In this document: positions 57,101 to 64,000 of the stretch, piece after piece | Position numbering within the stretch: the first letter of the stretch is position 1 | How the letters are laid out: each line of letters opens with the position of its first letter | Made by a program: the position numbers and the translations under genes | From: Saxidomus purpurata | Lineage: Eukaryota; Mollusca; Bivalvia; Venerida; Veneridae | DNA length: 64,000 bases | Direction of reading: 5' to 3' | Assembly: GCA_022818135.1 (NCBI GenBank) | Contig: JAFMSR010000001.1 | Location: 4,340,663 to 4,404,662 of the forward strand | Notes under the pieces: generated by a model | Told to the model about the DNA's origin: nothing | Database searches by the model: none | Seen by the model: only the letters and a program-made list of their open reading frames with translations

Positions 57101-60100
57101 CTATCAAAGTTGTTCAAAGAATTCCATTCCATGCAGAACTCTGGTTGCTATGGCAACAAATAGGAAAAACTTTAAAAATCTTCTTCTCTGAAACCACAAG
57201 GCCTAGAGCTTAGATATTTGGCATGTAGCATTGTCTAGTGGACCTCTACCAAGATTGTTCAAATTATGACCCCCGGGTCAAAATTGACCCCGCCGGGTGG
57301 GCACTTAGTTTTTGCATAGGCATATATAGGAAAAACTTTAAAAATCTTCTTCTCTGAAACCACAAGGCCTAGAGCTAAGATATTTGGCATGTAGCATTGT
57401 CTAGTGGACCTCTACCAAGATTGTTCAAATTATGACCCCCGGGTCAAAATTGACCCCGCACCGGGGGTCACTTAGTTTTGCATAGGAATATATATGAAAA
57501 ACTTTAAAAATCTTCTTCTCTGAAACCAAAAGGCCTAGAGCTTAGATATTTGGCATGTAGCATTGGCTAGTGAACCTCTTCGAAGATTGTTCAAATTATG
57601 ACCCCCGGATCAAAATTGACCCCGCACCGGGGGTCACTTAGTTTTACATAGGCTTATATAGTAAAAACTTTAAAAATCTTCTTCTTTGAAACCACAAGGC
57701 CTAGAGCTTAGATATGTGGCATGTAGCATTGGCTAGTGGACCTCTACCAAGATTGGTCAAATTATGACCCCTGGGTCAAAATTGACCTCGCACGGGGGGT
57801 CCCTTAGTTTTACATAGGCTTTTATAGGGAAAACTTTAAAAACCTTTTTCTCTGAAACCACAATGCCTAGAGCTTAGATATTTGGCATGTAGCATTGCCT
57901 AGTAGACCTCTTCAAAGTTTGTTCAAATTATGCCCCTGGAGTCAAAATTGACCTTGCTCGGGGGTGGGGGGATCATTTGTTTTACAAAGGCGTATATAGG
58001 AAAACTTATTTGGTATATAACATTATCTAGTGATCTTCCACCAGGCAAGTGGACTTGTACCAAGGTGAGCGATATAGGGCCATCTTGGCCCTCTTGTAAT
58101 TAATTTGTCACATAATTTCGCGTGATTATATTACTATGATAAATTTATAGCTTACAGTAACCGTAGCCAGGAGAATATTCTATCCTGAGAAACTTACTTT
58201 TATAGCTTTTAAGTCAGACAATAAGTGGCTATGAGATTTAATAATTCATGTCATAAAATTAGGATAAAATGCATTTTATATACGTTGTTATAACGGGAGC
58301 TAACTAAAAGTATTTTCTTCATACTCAACGGACATTTACTTTCTTTTTCTGATGCTTCCTGGGAAATTCATTTCCAGTACTAATAGATCTGCAGGACACT
58401 TGATAGGAATGGGAAAGAAAAACAAACTGCAGTTTAGAACAACCTGAGAAGTTTTTCATTTTAATTGAAAAATATAAAATTATCTAGTATACTTGTTCAA
58501 TGTTTGTTACACGCGGTGCAGTACACAAAGAAACTGAACAGAAATGTTTGGAGATCTTTTGTTTGCATAATCTCTTGATTTGATTTGATTTGATGAGAAT
58601 TTTATCAAGGTCCGTCCAAAAGAGCACTTATGTTAGCTTGATATTTGGATGAGACCCCGGCATGTCTCCCGTCATGCCTAAAAAATAAAATTTTGAAGCC
58701 AGAAAATAGGAGAAATTTACCTGACTGCAATTTCCAGCCAGTATGGCATAATCTCTTATGTCTATTGCTAAAGGTTTACTGTAGAAAGTGTCATCACCAC
58801 GGCAACCAGGTATTGTAAACTGACACTTTATTGGTTGTTATTGAAAATTAATATTGCCATGAAAACAACAAGTACATATTCAAGTTTTTAATTGAAATTC
58901 GTTTTTTGGACAAATCTACCGAATACTCAGATTAATATTGGATCCGAATATCCGGATATTCGTTGCCATCCCTGGTTACTACGATCTTCTTAAGTTCATA
59001 AAGTGGTCTTTCTGGGGTATCAATCATATTAAGTGATAGGTCTTGTTATCCCCCCGCCTTGCCAGAGGGGATATAGTAATGGGCTCTGTCCGTCAGTCAC
59101 ACCTTTGTAGGGAGCATAACTCCAAAAGTATTCAAAGGAATTTATTTAAACTTTACACACAGACAGAGGGCATTGAGAGGAAGTGCAGTGCCCAAGAACC
59201 ATAACTCTACCTTGCCTAATTTTTTAATTATTTCCCTTTGTTACATTTATTTGATTTTTGTTATCAGGAGCATGACCCCAAAAGCACTGAAGGGAATTAC
59301 TTGAAACTGAATGCAGTGAAAGAGTACAATGAGGGAAAGTGCAGTGTCTAAGAACCATAACTCTACCTTGCCTACTTTTTAGCTCACCTGAGCTGGATGA
59401 ATGTCCGTCGTCCGTCCACACTTAGTTCGTTAACACTCTAGTGGTCACTTTTTTGCCTCAATTGTCACGAAACTTGGTCAGGATGTTTGTCCCAGTAATT
59501 ACTCGGACGAGTTCGAATATGGGTCATCTCGGATGAAACACTAGATCACATGACCCAAAAATAGAGAAATCTTGTTAAGGCACTAGAGGCTACTGTTTCA
59601 GTCCAAATATCCTGGCAATTTGTCAGAAAGGTTGTTTGGTTGATTTCTAGCTCAAGTTTTAATATGGGTCACCTGGGGTCAAAAACTAGGTCACAGCCCA
59701 AATATGGAAAAACCTTGTTAACACTCTAGAGGTAACATTTTCAGCCCAAATATCCTGGAAATTTGTCAGAAAGGTTGTTTCTATCATTTCTAGCTCAAGT
59801 TTGAATATGGGTCATCTGGTGTCAAAAACTAGGTCACAGAGCCCAAATATGGAAAAACCTTGTTAACACTCTTAGAGGTAACATTTTCAGCCCAATCATC
59901 CTGGAAATATGTCAGAAAGATTGTTTTGATGATTTCTAGCCCAATTTCTAATATGGGTCATCTGGGGACAAAAACTAGGTCACAGAGCCCAAATATGGAA
60001 AAACCTTGTTAACACTCTACATGTTACATTTTCAGCCCAGATATCCTTGAAATTTGTCAGAAAGGTTGTTTTGGTGATTTCTAGCTCAAGTTCGAATATG

Positions 60101-62106
60101 GGTCATCTTGGGTCAAAAACTAGGTCACAGAGCCCAAATATTGAAAACCTTGTTAACACTCTAGATGTTACATTTTCAGCCCAAATATCCTGGAAATTTG
60201 TCAGAAAGGTTGTTTCTATGATTTCTAGCAACTTTGTTAAAAGCAGTTGTACTTGGGTGAGCGATAAAGGGCCATCATGGCCCTCTTGTTTAATTATTCC
60301 CCTTACATTTTCTTGATTTTTCTTGTCCACTCAGGTGAGCGATAAAGGGCCATCAACGATCCTAATAGCTCACCCTGAGCCAGCTCAGGTGGGCTAAAAA
60401 GTAGGCAAAATAGAGTTATGGTTATTGGGTACTGCACTTTCCCTTATTGTGCTCTATCACTGTATTAAGTTTCAAGCACTTCCCTTTAGTACTTCTGGAG
60501 TTATGCTCCAGACAAGAAAAACGAAGAAAATGTCAGGGGTAAAATTAAACAAGAGGGCCATGATGGCCCTTTATCGCTCACCCTAGTGGACAAGTAAAAT
60601 CAAGAAAATGTAAGGAGGATAATTAAACAAGAGGGCCATGATGGCCCTTTATCTCTCACCCAAGTACAACTGCTTTTAACAAAGTTGCTAGAAATCAGAA
60701 ACAACCTTTCTGACAAATTTCAAGGAAAATGTAACATCTAGAGTGTTAACAAGGTTTTTCCATTTTTGGGTCACAGAAAATTTGTCAGAAAGGTTTTTTC
60801 GATTAATATTAGCAACTTTGTTAAAAGCAGTTGTACTCGGGTGAGCGATAAAGGGCCATCATGGCCCACTTGTTTTAAATAACACCCATAATTCTTAGTT
60901 TGTGAGCACTAGGATATAAATACAGTGTACACATGCAGTTTGCTGAAACTCTGTACTCATGTCTTATACCCCAGTGTTTTTTTTTTCAGTCTGAGGGAAA
61001 GCAGGGCCCGTCAGGAGGGGAATTTTTAGTAATTTTACCTGAAAAGGGGAATTTTAGAAATGTATAAAATATACTGTTTAAAAACGTAAAAAAAAGAACC
61101 AAAACTATCAAGTATGTTAGTGACATTATTCTTTTGCCAGATATAAAGATAAGACATTAGAATTTAACATAACAAAACTTATATAAAATATGGTGTCAGG
61201 AACATAACTTAACAGCATTGGTGTTAAAACACACGTGAATAAAAAGTAATACTGCTATTTTCAATTGAAAACATTGTTTTAGTATCATGTTTAATCTTTG
61301 GAGCACCGTTTTCCTTGAAAAAATAACAAAAATAGGTGACAAACGAAAAATCGGCGATTTTCGGGCGACTATTTCTCATGAAAGGTATCTAAAAGTTGCA
61401 TGAAATGATTCTGATGCGTTTTAGTTATGAAGACTTATGTTTTATACCAAGTTTGGCCATCTCTTGATTAAATAAATCAAAGATTTTTTCAACATTTTGA
61501 GGGGAATTTTTTGTCAAAAATGCGGAAAAATATATATTCATTTTGGAGGGGAATGGGGCCGAATTTCGGCCCCAAAAAGGCCCAAAAAAAAACCACTGTA
61601 CCCATTGAGATTCCCAATTCAGATGCACAGTCTCTTTACAGACAGTTCATACATTGGTCATTATTACCTTGACTGGTATACTTAAAGCAGCACAATTATT
61701 TTTGAAGATGATAATTAAATAGTTCATAGTACTACAATAATGTTTCTTGTCTCCTTACTCATAAAGCTTTTCTTTTATTGCACAACAACCAATCCAGTTT
61801 TCCCTTTTAATGATTACTGAAAACAGTATCTTTCAAATTTATAGAGTGTTTAGCCTTCTGAATACAACTATACATCATTGCAACACTAGATAGACATATA
61901 GACAGAACTACAAAATGTTAATGACATAGAAAATCATTTACTTATATGCTTTTACAAAACATTACCCACTTGACAACAAGCATTTTCTCAAACTTCAATT
62001 TCATGATGATAAATAAGTCTCTGAAGTAGTTTAAGAATACATTACAGCTTGCAAAATATAGTATATAGAAATTTCAGATGTTTCTTACCTCTGCAGAAGC
62101 CGCCAT
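50692..62106 (-). CDS. GIY-YIG nuclease-domain protein, two coding exons, 158 aa
   Basis: GIY-YIG domains are small metal-dependent nuclease folds (UvrC, SLX1, homing and LINE-type endonucleases). The favoured model joins 62089-62106 (MAASAE, phase 0) to 50692-51150 (LGHEDDDWSNWIQI…), giving G53-I54-Y55 and Y74-I75-G76 in the context VYIGSTCRNK. Candidates for the catalytic Arg are in RISFRIKEY (about residues 85-93), and for the Glu in AESDENDC, followed by LSLNDYAWKKRNNG. The N-terminal extension is acidic and Trp-rich. The gene is standalone and does not resemble SLX1 (no PHD/RING region follows) or Penelope elements (no RT nearby). The cellular role is unknown. An alternative first exon is at 54063-54248. 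The 11-kb intron is packed with repeats. Confidence 0.65.
51185..52549 (+). repeat. AGCTCACC-family repeat, long array of about 140-bp core units
   Basis: Starts TAGCTCACCTAAGCTGGCTC, then TGTCCGTCGTCTGTCGTCCG. About seven core units with GATTTCTAGCTCAAGTTCG, AATATGGGTCATCTGGGGTC and CCTTGTTAACACTCTAGAGG follow. It breaks off in GGTGAGCGATA, and its normal terminus AGGGCCATCATGGCCCTCTT reappears at about 54438-54466. Confidence 0.85.
53790..53880. repeat. String of GC-rich hairpins
   Basis: Consecutive short inverted repeats: GGGGC-TTCG-CCCC, AAGGGC-TTT-GCCCTT and CACAAGG-GG-CCTTGTG. The first has a TTCG tetraloop. Confidence 0.75.
54063..54248 (-). other. Alternative first coding exon for the GIY-YIG gene
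   Basis: An open frame MAASMLVSDVVLNRFFASLV… of 62 codons ends at a perfect donor GTAAGT in phase 0, which would splice in frame to 51150 and give 214 aa. It lies inside the candidate insertion 52550-54437, so it may be a transposable-element frame or a newly recruited exon. I favour the exon at 62089-62106. Confidence 0.3.
54719..56625 (+). repeat. CCCGAAACAAAGTTT-family repeat, split by a TIR element
   Basis: The start TATTCCCGAAACAAAGTTTA with GGGGGG is at 54719-54746, and the body resumes at 55704 (TATATAGGAGTCACC). About six core units of roughly 140 bp carry AACTTGAAAACTGCTGGTTG, GAGAGGAAGTGCAGTGCACA and ATAACTCTATCTTGA. Confidence 0.85.
54749..55703. mobile_element. TIR element, CAGTCAAACTTGTG ends, TA TSD, 955 bp
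   Basis: Ends CAGTCAAACTTGTGAACAAC and the complement of GTTAGCACAAGTTTGACTG, with TA on both sides. GGCCGTTGTTCGC/GGTGGCCGCT motifs recur near both ends. The frame at 55405-55617 has no domain. Confidence 0.9.
56627..56825 (+). repeat. Second start of the CCCCGAAACAAAGTTT family
   Basis: A stem-loop TATACCCCCGAAACAAAGTT with TGGGGGGGGATATA is followed by one core unit. The copy is truncated by the inverted hAT-type element. Confidence 0.8.
56936..58097 (+). repeat. AGCTCACC-family repeat inserted in the inverted hAT copy
   Basis: Starts AGCTCACCTGGCACAAAGTG with CCAGAGTGAGCT (stem-loop), then CGTCCGTCTGTTTGTCCGTC. Core units of about 170 bp carry AAACTTTAAAAATCTTCTTC and CCCGGGTCAAAATTGACCCC. 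The end is GGTGAGCGATATAGGGCCAT with CTTGGCCCTCTTGT. Confidence 0.9.
58577..58745 (-). mobile_element. SINE-like insertion with 12-bp TSD
   Basis: Flanked by GCATAATCTCTT on both sides (58565-58576 and 58746-58757). The uninterrupted relative near 42730 has this site once. On the minus strand it ends with a (CAAAT)n-type tail. No Pol III boxes were recognised, so the class is inferred from tail and TSD. Confidence 0.75.
59045..59376 (+). repeat. ATCCCCCCGCC-type repeat fragment
   Basis: Stem ATCCCCCCGCCTTGCCAGAG with GGGATATAG, then CTGTCCGTCAGTC, and one or two core units sharing GAGGAAGTGCAGTG and AACCATAACTCTACCTTG with the 54719 family. Confidence 0.75.
59381..60290 (+). repeat. AGCTCACC-family repeat, complete, same subfamily as 51185
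   Basis: Starts AGCTCACCTGAGCTGGATGA, then ATGTCCGTCGTCCGTCC, four to five core units, and the intact terminus GGTGAGCGATAAAGGGCCAT with CATGGCCCTCTTGTT. Confidence 0.9.
60335..60590. repeat. Rearranged termini of the AGCTCACC family
   Basis: A plus-oriented end fragment (GGTGAGCGATAAAGGGCCAT) is joined directly to an inverted start (ATCCTAATAGCTCACCCTGA and GCCAGCTCAGGTGGGCTA). An inverted end follows (AACAAGAGGGCCATGATGGC, from 60548). Confidence 0.7.
60626..60874. repeat. Foldback formed by two opposed repeat ends
   Basis: The arm 60626-60720 is inverted relative to 60777-60874, with a loop of about 56 bp. Both arms carry the family terminus through the ACTGCTTTTAACAAAGTTGC text. Confidence 0.8.
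60972..61598. mobile_element. TIR element, CAGTGKTTTTTTTT ends, 5-bp TSD, 627 bp
   Basis: Left CAGTGTTTTTTTTTTCAG, right-end complement CAGTGGTTTTTTTTTGGGCC, with TACCC directly on both sides (60967-60971 and 61599-61603). Internal GGGGAATTTT text resembles the 34593 element. Confidence 0.65.
61604..62088. other. GIY-YIG intron, unassigned part
   Basis: AT-rich; no feature is recognised except the donor at 62087-62088. Confidence 0.4.
62089..62106 (-). CDS. GIY-YIG gene, favoured first coding exon (MAASAE)
   Basis: On the minus strand, acceptor gtctttttcag, then AACTTCCACAA, ATGGCGGCTTCTGCAGAG and donor GTAAGA. Six codons, phase 0, matching the exon at 51150. The exon (62089-62117) has its own acceptor, so a noncoding leader should lie to the right. 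One candidate donor is the GTAAGT at 63776-63781 on the minus strand. Confidence 0.6.
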
Positions 62107-62184
62107 TTGTGGAAGTTCTGAAAAAGACAAACATTTTCTTTGGTGGATGATACATCAATAGAAAAAACAACATTGTATAATAAT

Positions 62185-62940
62185 TAGGGATGGGAACGAA
62201 TATTCGAATATTCGAAAATCGGCCGAATATTCGAATGCGAAAATCAAATTCGAATATTCGTAAATTATTATTATTTTTTTTTAATAGGTAGCAATCTAAA
62301 AAATGCTACTTATGCCGAATAAAACCGTTTGTTCTGTGTTTGTTTAGAGCGTGTCAAAAATTTCCCAATTAACACGAAAATTGCAATGCATAATTGACAG
62401 GGGGCATCGTTACGGATTAGCAGTTTGCATCAGGTGTTATTGTGGTGACTTTTTATCTTTTGTTCATTTTAATTGTCGCCTGTTTTATGTAACAAATTTT
62501 AAAAGTTGTTTATCTCACAATGTTCCAGGATCAACGTTATGTTTACGGAAACGAATAACCAATCACGCTTATACATGTATTAACTCAACTGATATAACTC
62601 TTTCGTTGTCCAATCATTCAGAATAACTCAAATATTTTCCTTTAATAAATATGTTTGAAATTATTTTTAACATCCTTACTTTAAGTTTGATCTTCGCTAA
62701 ACGATGTTAATTTACTGTACGCTCTATCAATTAACATGGCTCCCCGGTGTTTCACAAATTAATAATTTGTTTCTTTATATACCGTTTTAAAGTAAACACT
62801 TTCATACTAAACATACTGTAGTGGCGTATCCGTCATGTTAAGAAAATATACATGGACACCACAAAACGAATATTCGAATATATTCGAATACGCCAAACCG
62901 AATATTTGAATATTGATTTAAGTATTCGTTCCCATCCCTA
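62185..62940. mobile_element. hAT-type non-autonomous element, 756 bp, perfect 8-bp TSD
   Basis: Ends TAGGGATGGGAACGAATA and TATTCGTTCCCATCCCTA are perfect complements, flanked by ATAATAAT on both sides (62177-62184 and 62941-62948). CGAATATTCGAA repeats lie near both ends. The frame at 62351-62626 shows no transposase domain. Confidence 0.92.
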
Positions 62941-62948
62941 ATAATAAT

Positions 62949-64000
62949 TATGTAAAGTATCACTTTTAGATGTGAATTTGTACGAACAGACTCTTAAAGC
63001 ATGACTAGCTAAGTGTCCTTTTGCCATTCTAGCCTATTCAACTTAAACTATAATAGCAATAAAATCCTGAAACCAAATTTAGGTCACCTGAGCACAAAGT
63101 TAATACAATTCCATGCAAACTTTGTTACTATGGCAACCAGTAGGGAATTTAAAAATAAATCTATGTCAGAAACCAGAAGTCTGTGAGTTTGAATAAATGT
63201 GTGAGTGTATGCATGTGTGTAGTTATTCTAATCCAAATTTGCTTTATAGCTCACAAAGTGGTCATGGTAACCTTTAAAGATCAGTAGATGTCTGTCGTAA
63301 GTTGTCCACAATTGCTTCAAATGACCTTTTCTCATAAACCAGTCCATGGAATTTCATCAAACTTGACCAGAAGTGTCATTGCATTGAACTCTTAAATTTG
63401 TTAAATGGTTCAGTTGAATGAACAAAATGGCGGCCAGAGCTAAAATAGAAAAATCTTTGAAAATCTTATGCAGCATTGTCTAGTGGACCTCTGTCTATTA
63501 AGATTATTCAAATCAGAAACTTGACCCTGTCCTGGGGGTCTTTTGTTTTTACAAAGGCTTATATAGGAAAAACTTCAACAAGTTTCTTGTCTTAAATCAC
63601 AAGGCTTAAACACCGGGGAGTATCACATGGTCTCAATAGTACACTGTCCACACAAAATGGCTGCAGAAATCTTCACTTCGACCAAGAAATAAGGGGTAAG
63701 TTCATTGTTATTGGCATTTTAGGATATGCAGAATATGCGCAAAGTACCCACATTATAACAAAAATTACTTACAATCTCTTTGTTTTTCCGAAGTTTTCTT
63801 GGTTTAGGCCTGAAACTCTATACAGATAATATTTTTTTAAGTACATTGTCTGAACAAACATCTAATTTGGGAATTTCAGCGCTAAAAGCATATATAATAC
63901 ACGATCTGCTATAAAGTAATGTTTTAATGCGTGAATGTATCCTTCGTGACAAGTTTCCAGTGTTGTTTTCGGTGTTTAAAAAAAGTTATGGATTTTTTTC
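62949..64000. other. Right-edge region with decayed repeat
   Basis: Fragments at about 63083-63600 resemble the AGCTCACC family (GGTCACCTGAGCACAAAGTT, GCATTGTCTAGTGGACCTCT, AACTTGACCCTG). Near 63656 an ATGGCTGCAGAAATC on the plus strand runs into a stop before a donor GGGGTAAGTT, so it could only be a leader exon. Confidence 0.45.

Larger units (their letters stand above)
56826..58975. mobile_element. Inverted, decayed hAT-type element broken by insertions
   Basis: This is the reverse-complement relative of 42482-43391. The right end is ATCCGGATATTCGTTGCCAT plus CCC and the left end is diverged (TTGTCAACGGATTCTCAAAT). The sequence is split by the AGCTCACC repeat at 56936-58097 and by a SINE at 58577-58745. 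No target duplication survives. Confidence 0.8.

Noticed and set aside
62351..62626. 91-residue frame inside the hAT-type element
   Set aside because: No transposase, BED finger or dimerization motif; the element is too short to be autonomous.

Overview
The window looks like intron-rich, AT-rich animal nuclear DNA, most likely from a bivalve mollusc. The evidence is the intron/exon structure, metazoan-type protein domains, and very many interspersed repeats built like the bivalve 'pearl/CvA' elements (terminal stem-loop, GTCC/GTCTG microsatellite, tandem 120-180 bp core units). The taxon is an inference. No prokaryotic operons, rRNA or convincing tRNA genes were seen.

Genes, left to right. 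(1) The 5' end of an EMAP-like (EML) microtubule-associated protein gene lies on the minus strand. Its first coding exon is at 10547-10616 and its second, encoding the trimerization coiled coil, at 128-277; the phases match, and the rest lies off the left edge. A possible 5' noncoding exon is at about 22.4 kb. (2) A single-exon 744-residue Crypton-derived (DUF3504-type) protein is at 13706-15940 on the plus strand, antisense inside the upstream part of the EML gene. (3) A plus-strand gene of 11 coding exons, 23910-49473, can be joined with every splice phase consistent into about 807 residues. Exons 2-4 form a bHLH domain. It starts close to, and opposite to, the candidate EML 5' exon, so the two may share a promoter near 22.4-22.7 kb. 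(4) A small GIY-YIG nuclease-domain gene lies on the minus strand, with its main exon at 50692-51150 and the best candidate first exon at 62089-62106. It is tail-to-tail with the bHLH gene.

Most of the rest is mobile DNA in introns and spacers. There are two hAT-type elements with perfect 8-bp target duplications and a third, inverted copy broken by later insertions. There are several TA-duplicating TIR elements and two elements with 5-bp duplications. A 4.7-kb TIR element with a 6-bp duplication contains a hAT element, twin 458-bp MITEs with one visible mismatch, and decayed transposase and LINE fragments. A three-level nest lies at 38.85-41.65 kb. At least seven pearl-like families share the same architecture but not the same sequence.

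I found no multi-gene novel system. The most interesting items are the bHLH protein with a possible hydrophobic tail, the animal GIY-YIG gene, and the convergent stem-loop/microsatellite/core-repeat design of the repeats.
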